NCBI GenBank assembly: GCA_902706235.1
Contig: CACSJR010000003.1
Span: 124,001-188,000, forward strand
DNA: 64,000 nt
Reading direction: 5' to 3'
Source of the DNA: Citrobacter sp. 18056
GTDB taxonomy: Bacteria > Pseudomonadota > Gammaproteobacteria > Enterobacterales > Enterobacteriaceae
In this document: in pieces, positions 49,658-59,748 of the stretch
Numbering within the stretch: the first letter of the stretch is position 1
Layout: the number at the start of each line of letters is the position of its first letter
Program-made: the position numbers and the translations under genes
Notes under the pieces: model-generated
Seen by the model: only the letters and a program-made list of their open reading frames with translations
Told to the model about the DNA's origin: nothing
Databases searched by the model: none

Positions 49658-50677
49658 TTAGCAGCTGTCCCGTAAACACAGTTTTGCGGCGATGGCGGGG
49701 TCATCATCCCACTCTTCATCATTGAGACGCGCCAGCAGGGCGCGTCCAGCCTCGATTCCTATCTGCTTGTGTGGCACCGAAATCGTAGTCAGCGGCGGTT
49801 GACAGACTCGGCTCACGTCGCTGTCACCGAAGCCCACAATCGCCAGATCGTCTGGCACTTTGATACGCCGACGCTGGCACTCATACAGCGCGCCACAGGC
49901 CATTTCATCCGACACACACACCAACGCATCCAGCTCAGGCCACGCCAGTAAAAATTCAGGCAACTGTGCCGCACCCGTTGTAAACGTAGGCGGTTCGGCG
50001 GCATTTATGACGCGATTGGGTGACATATGATGGCGTAGCATCGCTTTGTACCAACCCTGTAAATGCTGCTGAAAAATCCACTGTTCCTGATTCGCGCACA
50101 GTAGGCCGATATTCTGATAGCCGCGCTGAATCAGCGTTTGCGTCAGTTCAAACATGGCCGCGACGTTATCGATACCGATATTCATGTCCAGCGGGTCGGT
50201 ACGTTTGGCGCCAATTTCCATTACCGGAATACCGCTGTTTTCCAGCCACTGACGCGAGGTATCACTGTGCTCGACGCTAAGCAGAATGGCGGCGGCGATG
50301 TTAGACGCCAGCAGCGTTTCGAGCAGCTTTTCTTCCTGGTCGAGATGATGACGCGATTCCGCGAGCATGATTTGGTAGCCCGCAGGCTGCAAAATTTGCT
50401 GCAGTCCGGCGAACATTTCTGAGCAGCCGACCTGGGCCAGGCTCGGAACGACCATGCCAATCGTCCATGATGACGCGGATGCCAGCGCGCTTGCCGCCAG
50501 GTTGGGCATATATCCCAGCGCCTGAACCGCCGCTTCAATCTTTTCCCGGAGTTTATCGGAGACCTGTTCCGGCGTACGCAGCGCACGGGAAACGGTCATC
50601 GTTCCCACGCCCGCCAGCTGTGCCACATCTGCCAGCGTGACTTTGCCAGTACTGCGACGTTTTCGGGTCAGAGACAT
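49658..50677 (-). CDS. LacI family regulator of the PTS/transketolase operon
   Basis: 339 residues. N-terminal HTH (VTLADVAQLAGVGTMTVSRALR, about residues 14-35) with hinge LGYMPNLAASALAS, followed by a periplasmic-binding-like sensor domain. The helix sequence is closest by eye to GntR-type gluconate regulators. It is divergent from the PTS operon, and two palindromic operators lie between them, so it very probably controls that operon and itself. Confidence 0.9.
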   Translation of the reverse strand: MSLTRKRRSTGKVTLADVAQLAGVGTMTVSRALRTPEQVSDKLREKIEAAVQALGYMPNLAASALASASSWTIGMVVPSLAQVGCSEMFAGLQQILQPAGYQIMLAESRHHLDQEEKLLETLLASNIAAAILLSVEHSDTSRQWLENSGIPVMEIGAKRTDPLDMNIGIDNVAAMFELTQTLIQRGYQNIGLLCANQEQWIFQQHLQGWYKAMLRHHMSPNRVINAAEPPTFTTGAAQLPEFLLAWPELDALVCVSDEMACGALYECQRRRIKVPDDLAIVGFGDSDVSRVCQPPLTTISVPHKQIGIEAGRALLARLNDEEWDDDPAIAAKLCLRDSC

Positions 50678-50771
50678 GCTTCTTCCTGATTGAAATCTCG
50701 TTTTGAAAGTGTATGCAGTATACGCCGGAAATCCCTCTTTTTGCTGAGTTATTACGCCATGTCCATATTTT

Positions 50772-50820
50772 TGATAGCGCTATCACAAATTACAAACCTG
50801 CTAATTTGGTAGCGCTATCT
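50772..50820. promoter_or_regulatory. Twin LacI-family operators
   Basis: TGATAGCGCTATCA (50772-50785) is a perfect 14-base palindrome. GGTAGCGCTATCT (50808-50820) repeats its core. Centres are 35 bases apart, between the divergent LacI gene and the PTS operon. A CG-centred palindrome is the usual LacI-family operator form. Confidence 0.8.
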
Positions 50821-50895
50821 TTGTGACCATTATCACAGTCAGTATTCGGGACCTTGCATAAAGTTTGTCCACTTACCGAATGCTGGAGAATACGA

Positions 50896-51339
50896 ATGCT
50901 CAGTCAATGGCTCCACGAAGGAACGATCCGGCTACAGGAAAGCGTCGAAAACTGGCCGCAGGCACTGGAGATTTGCGCCGAGCCGCTGCTGGAAGCGCGT
51001 GTGATAATACCGGAGTACGTCACCGCCATTATCGAACAGCACCAAAAACTTGGGCCGTATTATGTGTTGGCTCCTGGCCTTGCGATGCCGCATGCTCGCC
51101 CGGAAGAGGGGGCACAAGGTTTAGGGCTTTCGTTACTGAAACTGCAACACGGCGTCAATTTTGGTTCGAGCGAGCATGACCCGGTGGATTTGATTATTAT
51201 GCTGGCGGCCCCGGATAAACACAGCCACATTGAAATGATCTCCGCGCTGGCAGAATTATTTTCCAGCGAAGAGGAATTACTGTCGCTACACCAGGCGAAA
51301 TCCCTTGAGGAGATAAAAAATATAATCTCACGTTTCTGA
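50896..51339 (+). CDS. PTS IIA component (ascorbate/mannitol-type)
   Basis: 147 residues from ATG 50896 (MLSQWLHEGTIRL); the in-frame ATG at 50854 is upstream of a better fit. EIIA-2 domain with the phosphorylated histidine in APGLAMPHARPEEGA (about residue 67), as in UlaC/SgaA. It accepts phosphate from HPr and passes it to the IIB next to it. First gene of the operon; an 82-base gap precedes the IIB gene. Confidence 0.92.
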   Translation: MLSQWLHEGTIRLQESVENWPQALEICAEPLLEARVIIPEYVTAIIEQHQKLGPYYVLAPGLAMPHARPEEGAQGLGLSLLKLQHGVNFGSSEHDPVDLIIMLAAPDKHSHIEMISALAELFSSEEELLSLHQAKSLEEIKNIISRF

Positions 51340-51421
51340 TTGTTTTAATTTCTAACCCTGACATCCAACATTTTACTTACAGGTAAAGTGCGGGCTGACT
51401 CTACGAAAAAAGGTGGCAATA

Positions 51422-51694
51422 ATGAAAATTATGGCGATTTGCGGATCCGGTCTTGGCAGTAGTTTTATGGTCGAGATGAATATTAAAAAAGTCCTCAAGA
51501 AACTGAATATCGAAGCAGAGGTGGAGCATTCAGACCTTTCATCAGCCACGCCGGGTGCGGCCGATCTCTTTGTGATGGCAAAAGACATCGCCGAAAGCGC
51601 CAGCGTGCCGGATAACCAACTGGTGGTTATTAATAATATTATCGACATCAATGAACTGGAAAATAAGCTCAGTGCTTATTTCGCCAGCCGTTAA
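51422..51694 (+). CDS. PTS IIB component (ascorbate family)
   Basis: 90 residues from ATG 51422; a GTG start three codons upstream is possible. EIIB of the lactose/ascorbate type with the phosphocysteine loop CGSGLGSSF (about residue 7). It resembles UlaB. Followed after 23 bases by the IIC gene. Confidence 0.92.
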   Translation: MKIMAICGSGLGSSFMVEMNIKKVLKKLNIEAEVEHSDLSSATPGAADLFVMAKDIAESASVPDNQLVVINNIIDINELENKLSAYFASR

Positions 51695-51717
51695 CCCGCA
51701 ATGAGTGAGGGGCAGAT

Positions 51718-53106
51718 ATGTTTATCCTCGAGACGCTTAATTTTGTGGTGGATATTCTTAAGGTTCCATCAGTACTGGTGGGTTTAATTGCGCTGATTGG
51801 TTTGGTGGCGCAGAAGAAATCATTTTCAGATGTTGTTAAAGGCACGGTAAAAACCATTCTGGGCTTTATTGTACTGGGCGGTGGCGCGGGTGTTTTAGTG
51901 GGCTCGCTAAACCCACTGGGTGGAATGTTTGAACACGCGTTCAGTATTCAAGGGATTATTCCGAATAACGAAGCGATTGTGTCTATCGCGCTGGAGAAAT
52001 ATGGTGCAGCGACGGCGCTGATCATGGCCTTCGGCATGGTAGCGAACATTGTGGTAGCTCGCTTCACCCGCCTGAAATACATTTTCCTGACCGGGCACCA
52101 CACCTTCTACATGGCCTGCATGATTGGGGTCATCCTCACCGTCGCAGGTTTTGAAGGCATCGGCCTGGTGTTTACCGGCTCGCTGATCCTGGGCCTGATC
52201 ATGGCGTTTTTCCCGGCCATTGCACAACGTTATATGAAACGCATAACCGGTAATGACGACATCGCGTTTGGTCACTTCGGGACGCTCGGCTATGTGCTTT
52301 CTGGCTGGATTGGCAGCAAAGTGGGCAAAGGTTCTCGCTCAACCGAGGAGATGAACCTGCCGAAAAACCTCAGTTTCCTGCGCGACAGCTCCATTTCCAT
52401 TTCACTGACCATGATGATCATTTATCTGATTATGGCGGTTTGCGCCGGGCGTGAGTACGTTGAGGCGCAGTTCAGCGGCGGTCAGAACTATCTCGTCTAC
52501 GCCATCATCATGGCGATCACCTTCGCGGCCGGCGTGTTCATCATCCTGCAGGGCGTGCGACTGATTTTGGCGGAAATCGTTCCGGCATTTACCGGCTTCT
52601 CGGAAAAACTGGTCCCGAATGCGCGTCCGGCGCTCGATTGCCCGGTGGTGTATCCGTACGCCCCAAATGCGGTGCTGATTGGCTTCCTGTTCAGCTTCCT
52701 CGGTGGCCTGGTGGGCCTGTTCCTCTGCGGACAGTTCAAATGGGTGCTTATCCTGCCAGGCGTCGTGCCTCACTTCTTCACTGGCGCCACCGCGGGCGTG
52801 TTCGGTAACGCCACCGGCGGACGTCGCGGAGCAATGATTGGCGCGTTCGCAAACGGCCTGCTGATCACTTTCCTGCCGGTATTACTGCTGCCGGTTCTCG
52901 GCGCGCTGGGCTTTGCCAACACCACGTTCTCTGATGCCGATTTCGGTGCGGTGGGCATCGTGCTGGGCAACCTCGCGCGTTATCTGTCGCCAATGGCGAT
53001 AACCGGGCTGGTGGTGGTTATCTTCGCGCTGTTGGTGCTGTTCAACTATCTGGCCAAAGGCAAAGTCGCTGGCAACGATTCCCCGCAAAATACAGGAGCC
53101 AAATGA
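51718..53106 (+). CDS. PTS IIC component, UlaA/SgaT family
   Basis: 462 residues with about eleven hydrophobic segments. It resembles UlaA, the ascorbate permease, in length and blocks: VVKGTVKTILGF, LTGHHTFYM, LPGVVPHFFTGATAGVFGN and DCPVVYPYAPNAVLIGF. It is separate from the true ula operon, and the substrate cannot be read from sequence. A ribosome site (GAGGGGCAG) precedes the start. The stop overlaps the transketolase start (ATGA). Confidence 0.92.
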   Translation: MFILETLNFVVDILKVPSVLVGLIALIGLVAQKKSFSDVVKGTVKTILGFIVLGGGAGVLVGSLNPLGGMFEHAFSIQGIIPNNEAIVSIALEKYGAATALIMAFGMVANIVVARFTRLKYIFLTGHHTFYMACMIGVILTVAGFEGIGLVFTGSLILGLIMAFFPAIAQRYMKRITGNDDIAFGHFGTLGYVLSGWIGSKVGKGSRSTEEMNLPKNLSFLRDSSISISLTMMIIYLIMAVCAGREYVEAQFSGGQNYLVYAIIMAITFAAGVFIILQGVRLILAEIVPAFTGFSEKLVPNARPALDCPVVYPYAPNAVLIGFLFSFLGGLVGLFLCGQFKWVLILPGVVPHFFTGATAGVFGNATGGRRGAMIGAFANGLLITFLPVLLLPVLGALGFANTTFSDADFGAVGIVLGNLARYLSPMAITGLVVVIFALLVLFNYLAKGKVAGNDSPQNTGAK

Positions 53107-53939
53107 TGAGTACGGTTGCAGAAGTCACTCAACTGGCGCGCGATATCCGTGTTGCCACCCTGAAATCGCTGACGGACCTTGGGTTTGGTCATTACGGCGG
53201 CAGCATGTCGGTGGTGGAAACCCTGGCGGTGCTCTACGGCGACGTAATGCGCATCGACCCGGGCGACCCGGACTGGAAAGGGCGCGACTATTTCGTGCTG
53301 TCGAAAGGTCACGCGGGCCCTGCGCTGTACAGCACGCTCGCCATCAAAGGCTATTTTCCACAGGAAGAACTGAGCACCCTGAACCAGAACGGCACCAAAC
53401 TGCCGAGCCATCCGGACAGGCTGAAAACGCGCGGCGTGGATGCCACGACCGGTTCGCTGGGTCAGGGCATTTCCATTGCCGGAGGCATGGCGCTCTCGCA
53501 CAAACTGGCAGGGCGCAGTAACCGCGTGTTCTGCATCGTCGGCGACGGCGAACTGAACGAGGGCCAGTGCTGGGAAGCGTTCCAGTTCATCGCACATCAC
53601 AAACTCAATAACCTGATGGTGTTTATCGACTGGAACAAGCAGCAGCTCGACGGCGAGCTGGATGAAATCATCTGTGCGTTCGACCTGCACGAAAAATTCA
53701 CCGCCTTTGGTTATGACGTAGTCACGGTGAAAGGGGATGACATTCCAGGCCTGATAGACGCGGTAAAACCGGTGCCCGAAGCGGATGCCCGACCACGGCT
53801 GATTATCCTCGACAGCATCAAAGGGCAGGGCGTGCCGTATCTGGAAAACCTGGGTAACTCGCACCACCTGCGCCTGACCGACGACATGAGAAAAACCCTG
53901 AACGACACCATTGCCCAACTGGAGGCCGCGCATGATTAA
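53103..53939 (+). CDS. Transketolase N-terminal subunit
   Basis: 278 residues; ATG at 53103 overlaps the IIC stop, and 53106 is an alternative. Split transketolase of the type in which the thiamine-diphosphate domain is a separate protein. TPP/Mg motif GDGELNEGQCWEA...NLMVFIDWN (about residues 140-170) and SKGHAGPALYSTL are clear. Its 3' end overlaps the second subunit by 8 bases. It presumably works on the pentose-type phosphate made by the PTS. Confidence 0.93.
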   Translation: MMSTVAEVTQLARDIRVATLKSLTDLGFGHYGGSMSVVETLAVLYGDVMRIDPGDPDWKGRDYFVLSKGHAGPALYSTLAIKGYFPQEELSTLNQNGTKLPSHPDRLKTRGVDATTGSLGQGISIAGGMALSHKLAGRSNRVFCIVGDGELNEGQCWEAFQFIAHHKLNNLMVFIDWNKQQLDGELDEIICAFDLHEKFTAFGYDVVTVKGDDIPGLIDAVKPVPEADARPRLIILDSIKGQGVPYLENLGNSHHLRLTDDMRKTLNDTIAQLEAAHD

Positions 53940-54885
53940 GGTTGCACCTGCGGGAGAAAAAGACGCGATTGAGATGCGTAAAGTCTATGCCGGATTTGTG
54001 GCGGATCAGATTGAAGCGGGCAGCGAAATCATCGCGCTTGAAGCCGACCTGATGAGCTCGATGGCGATGGATAGCGTCCATAAAAAATACCCGCAGCAGG
54101 TGATTAACTGCGGGATTATGGAAGCGAACGTGATCGGCACCGCGGCAGGATTATCGCTGACCGGTCGTAAGCCGTTCGTGCATACGTTCACCGCGTTCGC
54201 CAGCCGCCGCTGCTTCGATCAGTTGTTTATGTCGCTCGACTACCAGCGTAATAACGTCAAAGTCATCGCCTCCGATGCGGGGGTCACCGCCTGTCATAAC
54301 GGCGGGACGCACATGTCATTTGAAGATATGGGCATCGTTCGCGGGCTGGCGAACTCGGTGGTGATGGAAGTGACCGATGCCGCCATGTTTAAGGACATCC
54401 TAAATCAGCTGATTGATCTGGAGGGCTTTTACTGGGTGCGCACCATCCGCAAGCAGGCCCCGTCTGTGTATCAGGAAGGCTCAACGTTCACCATCGGCAA
54501 AGGCAACGTGCTGCGTGAGGGCGACGACATCACGCTCATCGCGAACGGCATTATGGTGGCAGAAGCGCTGGAAGCCGCTCGTCGCCTGGAGCGCGAAGGC
54601 GTGAGTGCGGCGGTCATCGATATGTTTACGTTAAAGCCTATCGACCGGATGCTGGTGAAAAACTACGCCGAAAAAACCGGGCGTATTGTGACCTGTGAAA
54701 ATCACAGTATTCATAATGGTCTGGGGTCGGCGGTGGCAGAAGTGCTGGTCGAAACCTGTCCGGTGCCGATGCGTCGCGTGGGCGTGAAAGAGCGGTATGG
54801 TCAGGTCGGAACGCAGGATTTCCTGCAACAGGAATATGGCCTGACGGCGGATGAGATAGTGAAGGCGGCGAAGGAACTGCTGTAG
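53932..54885 (+). CDS. Transketolase C-terminal subunit
   Basis: 317 residues from ATG 53932 (MIKVAPAGEK). Pyrimidine-binding and C-terminal transketolase domains; the catalytic Glu-containing block NCGIMEANVIGTAAGLSLTG (about residue 60) is present, and the C-terminal part reads GRIVTCENHSIHNGLGSAVAE. It forms the enzyme with the preceding gene. Closest known arrangement, from memory, is the Salmonella STM2340-2345 region beside pta. Confidence 0.93.
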   Translation: MIKVAPAGEKDAIEMRKVYAGFVADQIEAGSEIIALEADLMSSMAMDSVHKKYPQQVINCGIMEANVIGTAAGLSLTGRKPFVHTFTAFASRRCFDQLFMSLDYQRNNVKVIASDAGVTACHNGGTHMSFEDMGIVRGLANSVVMEVTDAAMFKDILNQLIDLEGFYWVRTIRKQAPSVYQEGSTFTIGKGNVLREGDDITLIANGIMVAEALEAARRLEREGVSAAVIDMFTLKPIDRMLVKNYAEKTGRIVTCENHSIHNGLGSAVAEVLVETCPVPMRRVGVKERYGQVGTQDFLQQEYGLTADEIVKAAKELL

Positions 54886-54900
54886 CCAAATTGAAGCAAT

Positions 54901-54930
54901 AAAAAAGGCAGCCATTTGGCTGCCTTTTGC
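54901..54930. terminator. Terminator between transketolase and pta
   Basis: AAAAAAGGCAGCC ATT TGGCTGCCTTTTGC: stem with runs on both sides, serving the convergent genes. Confidence 0.9.
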
Positions 54931-54944
54931 ATTTCAGCGGAGGA

Positions 54945-57086
54945 TTAGTCCTGCTGAGACGACTGAATCGCGGTCAGTGCGATGGTGTAGACGATATCGT
55001 CTACCAGCGCGCCACGAGAAAGGTCATTGACTGGTTTGCGCATACCCTGCAGCATCGGCCCGATGGAGATCAGGTCGGCTGAACGCTGTACCGCTTTGTA
55101 GGTGGTGTTACCGGTGTTCAGGTCTGGGAAGATGAACACGGTAGCGCGACCTGCAACCGGAGAGTTCGGCGCTTTGGATTTCGCAACGTCTGCCATTACG
55201 GCGGCGTCATACTGCAGCGGGCCGTCGATAACCAGGTCCGGACGTTTTTCCTGTGCGATGCGAGTGGCTTCACGCACTTTCTCAACGTCGCTACCCTGGC
55301 CGGAAGTCCCGGTGGAGTAAGAGAGCATGGCTACGCGCGGGTCGATACCGAATGCAGCTGCGGAATCCGCAGACTGGATAGCGATTTCGGCCAGCTGCTC
55401 AGCGGTTGGATCCGGGTTAATCGCGCAGTCACCGTAAACATAAACCTGTTCAGGCAGCAGCATGAAGAACACAGAAGAAACCAGTGAGCTGTTCGGCGCA
55501 GTTTTGATCAGCTGCAGCGGTGGACGGATGGTATTGGCAGTGGTGTGAACCGCGCCAGAAACCAGACCGTCAACTTCGTCCTGCTCCAGCATCATGGTGC
55601 CGAGCACAACGTTGTCTTCCAGCTGCTCGCGAGCCACGGCTTCAGTCATGCCTTTGCTCTTACGCAGCTCGACCAGGCGTGCGACGTAGCTTTCACGTAC
55701 CACTTCCGGATCGACGATTTCGATGCCCGCGCCCAGTTCAACACCCTGGTCAGCTGCAACGCGGTTGATTTCTTCCGGGTTGCCGAGCAGCACACAGGTC
55801 GCGATACCGCGCTCTGCACAGATAGCAGCCGCTTTCACGGTACGTGGTTCGTCGCCTTCTGGCAGAACAACGCGTTTGCCTGCTTTACGCGCCAGCTCGG
55901 TCAGCTGGTAGCGGAACGCTGGCGGAGACAGACGACGGCTACGCTCAGACGTTGCAGTCAGCGATTCGATCCAGTTGGCATCGATGTGGCTAGCCACATA
56001 TTCCTGCACTTTTTCGATACGTGCATGGTCATCAACCGGCACTTCGAGGTTGAAGCTCTGCAGGCTCAGGGAAGTCTGCCAGGTGTTGGTGTTGACCATG
56101 AATACTGGCAGGCCAGTGGCGAACGCTCGTTCACACAGCTTGCTCACTCGCGCATCCATTTCGTATGCACCGGTCAGCAGGATGGCACCGATTTCAACGC
56201 CATTCATTGCTGCCAGACACGCTGCAACCAGCACGTCTGGACGGTCTGCGGAGGTCACCAGCAGGGAGCCTGCGCGGAAGTGTTCCAGCATGTGTGGAAT
56301 GCTGCGCGCACAGAAGGTCACGGACTTCACGCGGCGGGTGTTGATGTCGCCTTCGTTCACGATGGTCGCGTTCAGGTGACGAGCCATATCGATTGCACGG
56401 GTAGCAATCAGATCAAAGCTCCATGGCACCGCGCCCAGCATCGGAAGCGGGCTAGTCGCTGCCAGATCTGTCGGATTAATTTTCACAACTTTCGCAGTGG
56501 AAGAGTCGTCGAAAATTTCAGACAGGTCAGGACGAGTACGGCCCTGATCATCAACCGGTGCGTTCAGTTTGTTAACGATAACGCCGGTGATGTTGGTGTT
56601 TTTCGTGCCGCCGAAGCTGCTACGGGTCAGTTCGATACGCTCTTTCAGGCCTTCCTGAGTATCGGTGCCCTGAGACATCACGAACACGATTTCCGCGTTC
56701 AGCGTCTTAGCAATCTCGTAGTTCAGGGACTGTGCGAACTGGTGTTTACGAGTCGGGACCAGGCCTTCAACCAGCACCACTTCAGCATCCTGGGTGTTCG
56801 CGTGGTAGTTAGCGATGATCTCTTCCATCAGCACGTCATTCTGGTTGCTGGAGAGCAGAGATTCAACGTGGCTCATCTTCAGCGGTTCAGCAGCTGGCAG
56901 ATTGGAGTTAGCACGCACGATAGCCGTGGTCTGGTCTGGCGCATCGCCACCAGCACGCGGCTGAGCGATTGGCTTAAAGACGCTCAGACGAACGCCTTTG
57001 CGTTCCATAGCGCGGATAACGCCAAGGCTGACGCTGGTCAGACCGACGCTGGTTCCGGTAGGGATCAGCATAATTGTACGGGACAC
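54945..57086 (-). CDS. pta: Phosphate acetyltransferase Pta
   Basis: 713 residues from a GTG start at 57084-57086 after AGAGGATAAA, as in E. coli. Makes acetyl phosphate from acetyl-CoA. N-terminal P-loop-like domain ([16 protein letters not shown]), a DRTGG/BioD-like middle, and the C-terminal catalytic domain with [11 protein letters not shown]-like [16 protein letters not shown] and [16 protein letters not shown]. Lies downstream of ackA with a hairpin between them. Confidence 0.98.
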   Translation of the reverse strand: MSRTIMLIPTGTSVGLTSVSLGVIRAMERKGVRLSVFKPIAQPRAGGDAPDQTTAIVRANSNLPAAEPLKMSHVESLLSSNQNDVLMEEIIANYHANTQDAEVVLVEGLVPTRKHQFAQSLNYEIAKTLNAEIVFVMSQGTDTQEGLKERIELTRSSFGGTKNTNITGVIVNKLNAPVDDQGRTRPDLSEIFDDSSTAKVVKINPTDLAATSPLPMLGAVPWSFDLIATRAIDMARHLNATIVNEGDINTRRVKSVTFCARSIPHMLEHFRAGSLLVTSADRPDVLVAACLAAMNGVEIGAILLTGAYEMDARVSKLCERAFATGLPVFMVNTNTWQTSLSLQSFNLEVPVDDHARIEKVQEYVASHIDANWIESLTATSERSRRLSPPAFRYQLTELARKAGKRVVLPEGDEPRTVKAAAICAERGIATCVLLGNPEEINRVAADQGVELGAGIEIVDPEVVRESYVARLVELRKSKGMTEAVAREQLEDNVVLGTMMLEQDEVDGLVSGAVHTTANTIRPPLQLIKTAPNSSLVSSVFFMLLPEQVYVYGDCAINPDPTAEQLAEIAIQSADSAAAFGIDPRVAMLSYSTGTSGQGSDVEKVREATRIAQEKRPDLVIDGPLQYDAAVMADVAKSKAPNSPVAGRATVFIFPDLNTGNTTYKAVQRSADLISIGPMLQGMRKPVNDLSRGALVDDIVYTIALTAIQSSQQD

Positions 57087-57133
57087 GATTTATCCTCTTT
57101 CGTTACCGCCAGGGTTGGCGGGATCCAAAACAG

Positions 57134-57156
57134 CACCGCCAGCTAGGCTGGCGGTG
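57134..57156. repeat. Perfect hairpin between ackA and pta
   Basis: CACCGCCAGC TAG GCTGGCGGTG, ten perfect pairs with a three-base loop. On the pta strand it is followed by CTGTTTTGG, only a weak T-run, so it may act as an RNA-processing or partial termination signal. Confidence 0.6.
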
Positions 57157-57161
57157 TGGAA

Positions 57162-58364
57162 TCAGGCAGTCAGACGAGCTGCGTCTTGTGCGATGACCAA
57201 TTCTTCGTTGGTCGGGATGACCACGGCAGGGCGGGTGCCTTCTTTGTTGATGAAGCCAGACTTGCCGAAGCGGGCAGCCAGGTTGCGTTCGTGATCAACG
57301 TCGAAGCCCAGAACGCCCAGTTTACCCAGGGACAGTTCGCGAACCATCGCGGCGTTCTCGCCGATACCACCGGTGAAGACAACGGCGTCCAGACGACCGT
57401 CCATCAGCGCGGTGTAAGAACCGATGTATTTCGCCAGGCGGTGGCAGTAAACGTCCATTGCACGTTTAGCGTCTGCTTTGGTTTCGTAGTTGTCTTCAAC
57501 ATAACGGCAGTCACTGGTGACTTCGGTCAGACCCAGGAGGCCGGACTCTTTGGTCAGCATTTTGTTGATTGCATCAACGCTCATGCCCAGGGTGTCGTGC
57601 AGATGGAAGATGATAGCCGGGTCGATGTCACCAGAACGGGTGCCCATGACCAGGCCTTCCAGCGGGGTCAGACCCATGGAAGTATCAACACATTCGCCGT
57701 TACGGATAGCAGAAACAGAACCACCGTTGCCCAGGTGGCAAGTGATGATGTTCAGTTCTTCAACTGGTTTGTTCAGAATTTTAGCGGCTTCCTGAGTCAC
57801 GAAGAAGTGGCTGGTGCCGTGTGCGCCATAGCGACGAACGCCGTGTTCTTTGTACAGGCTGTACGGCAGAGCATACAGGTAAGACTCTTCCGGCATGGTC
57901 TGATGGAACGCGGTATCGAAGACAGCAACGTTTTTGTCTTTCAGGTTCGGGAAGGATTTCAGCGCTTCCGCGATGCCGATCAGGTGTGCAGGGTTGTGCA
58001 GCGGTGCAAAAGAGGCTGCATCTTTGATACCCTGAATAACGGAATCGTCGATAACCACAGAACCGGTGTACTTTTCACCGCCGTGAACAACGCGATGACC
58101 GATAGCCGCCAGCTGAGCAGACAGTTCTGGTTTTTGTGCCAGAATAGTATTAACGATAAAGTTAAGCGCTTCACTGTGAGCGGCGCCTGCACCTAAAGCC
58201 GCTTCTTGTTTGGCGCCGTCCATTTTCCATTTCAGGCGTGCTTCAGGGAGATGGAAACATTCGGCCAAACCAGAGAGGTATTCTTCACCATTGATTGCGT
58301 CGATGACAGCGAATTTCAGTGAAGAGCTACCGCAGTTCAGAACCAGTACTAACTTACTCGACAT
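57162..58364 (-). CDS. ackA: Acetate kinase AckA
   Basis: 400 residues. Makes ATP and acetate from acetyl phosphate. Motifs [12 protein letters not shown] (residue 8 onward), [23 protein letters not shown] and [12 protein letters not shown] are all present. It is followed by pta on the same strand after 75 bases, the usual ackA-pta operon. Confidence 0.98.
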   Translation of the reverse strand: MSSKLVLVLNCGSSSLKFAVIDAINGEEYLSGLAECFHLPEARLKWKMDGAKQEAALGAGAAHSEALNFIVNTILAQKPELSAQLAAIGHRVVHGGEKYTGSVVIDDSVIQGIKDAASFAPLHNPAHLIGIAEALKSFPNLKDKNVAVFDTAFHQTMPEESYLYALPYSLYKEHGVRRYGAHGTSHFFVTQEAAKILNKPVEELNIITCHLGNGGSVSAIRNGECVDTSMGLTPLEGLVMGTRSGDIDPAIIFHLHDTLGMSVDAINKMLTKESGLLGLTEVTSDCRYVEDNYETKADAKRAMDVYCHRLAKYIGSYTALMDGRLDAVVFTGGIGENAAMVRELSLGKLGVLGFDVDHERNLAARFGKSGFINKEGTRPAVVIPTNEELVIAQDAARLTA

Positions 58365-58703
58365 GGAAGTACCTATTAATCTTATGTGGCTAAAAAAACG
58401 TCAGTGAGTCAAAGAGCGTAGCGCATGATGACGCTGACATTTATGATTAACATCATGCTCAATACTTTTAGCAGGCATGATGAAAGGAATTCGGGTGATT
58501 CATCCTTCAGTTTTGCACAATTTTCAACCGATGGCAGAATGTGCAATAATTTGACGAATCGCGAGAGTGGGTCTACGCCCATCTCAGGCCGCACAGAATA
58601 CCTGAATGCCGCCTTTATTGCCAAAATGTTTTGAACGTTGTCATGCATAGTTGTTGTTTTGCACGAAATTTTGATTTTTTATCTGTGAAGTTGAGGTAAC
58701 GCC
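58365..58703. promoter_or_regulatory. ackA/yfbV divergent regulatory region, FNR-like site
   Basis: 339 bases between divergent ackA and yfbV. ATGATTAACATCAT (58443-58456) is a palindrome one mismatch per half from the FNR box TTGATNNNNATCAA, about 80 bases before ackA. FNR effects on ackA-pta are reported in E. coli. Nothing else coding was seen; a 79-codon frame at 58409-58648 has no support. Confidence 0.5.
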
Positions 58704-59159
58704 ATGTCGACACCCGAGAACCGCCCGGTAAACTTTTTCAGTTCGTTCCGCCGTGGGCAGCACTACGCGAAGACGTGGCCGATGGAAAAACGCCTGGCAC
58801 CGGTGTTTGTTGAAAACCGCGTCATCCGTGCCACCCGCCACGCTATACGCTTCATGCCGCCGGTAGCGGTGTTTACGCTGTGCTGGCAAATCGCTCTCGG
58901 CGGCCAACTTGGCCCGGCCATTGCGACCGCATTGTTTGCGCTGAGCCTGCCGATGCAAGGATTATGGTGGCTGGGCAAGCGTTCCGCCACTCCGCTGCCG
59001 CCAACCATTTTGAGCTGGTTCTATGAAGTGCGCGGAAAATTGCAGGAGTCAGGCCAGGTGCTGGCCCCTTTTGAAGGTAAGCCAGATTACCAGGCGTTAG
59101 CTGACACGCTTAAGCGCGCATTCAAGCAACTGGATAAAACTTTCCTTGATGATTTGTAA
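58704..59159 (+). CDS. yfbV: UPF0208 membrane protein YfbV
   Basis: 151 residues with two central hydrophobic segments ([18 protein letters not shown] and [20 protein letters not shown]). It keeps sister Ter regions apart and blocks MatP-like structuring in some reports; function is not firmly known. Ribosome site GTTGAGGTAA. Followed by a terminator. Confidence 0.94.
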   Translation: MSTPENRPVNFFSSFRRGQHYAKTWPMEKRLAPVFVENRVIRATRHAIRFMPPVAVFTLCWQIALGGQLGPAIATALFALSLPMQGLWWLGKRSATPLPPTILSWFYEVRGKLQESGQVLAPFEGKPDYQALADTLKRAFKQLDKTFLDDL

Positions 59160-59180
59160 TTAACTATCAAAAACGCATAT

Positions 59181-59215
59181 AAAAGAGGGCATACACTTTG
59201 TAAGCCCTCTTTTTT
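59181..59215 (+). terminator. yfbV terminator
   Basis: AAAAGAGGGC...GCCCTCTTTTTT hairpin with an 14-base loop. Confidence 0.8.
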
Positions 59216-59224
59216 CATGCGTAA

Positions 59225-59737
<513 letters not shown>

Positions 59738-59748
59738 TGGAGGTCGCC

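Noticed and set aside
55545-57146. 533-codon open frame on the plus strand across pta
   Set aside because: It lies wholly opposite pta and starts in its C-terminal coding part. It has no family resemblance, and its composition (many Cys, His, Arg) is that of an antisense frame of a GC-rich gene.
57156-58196. 346-codon open frame antisense to ackA
   Set aside because: It is a shadow of the conserved ackA gene, without ribosome site or recognisable motif.
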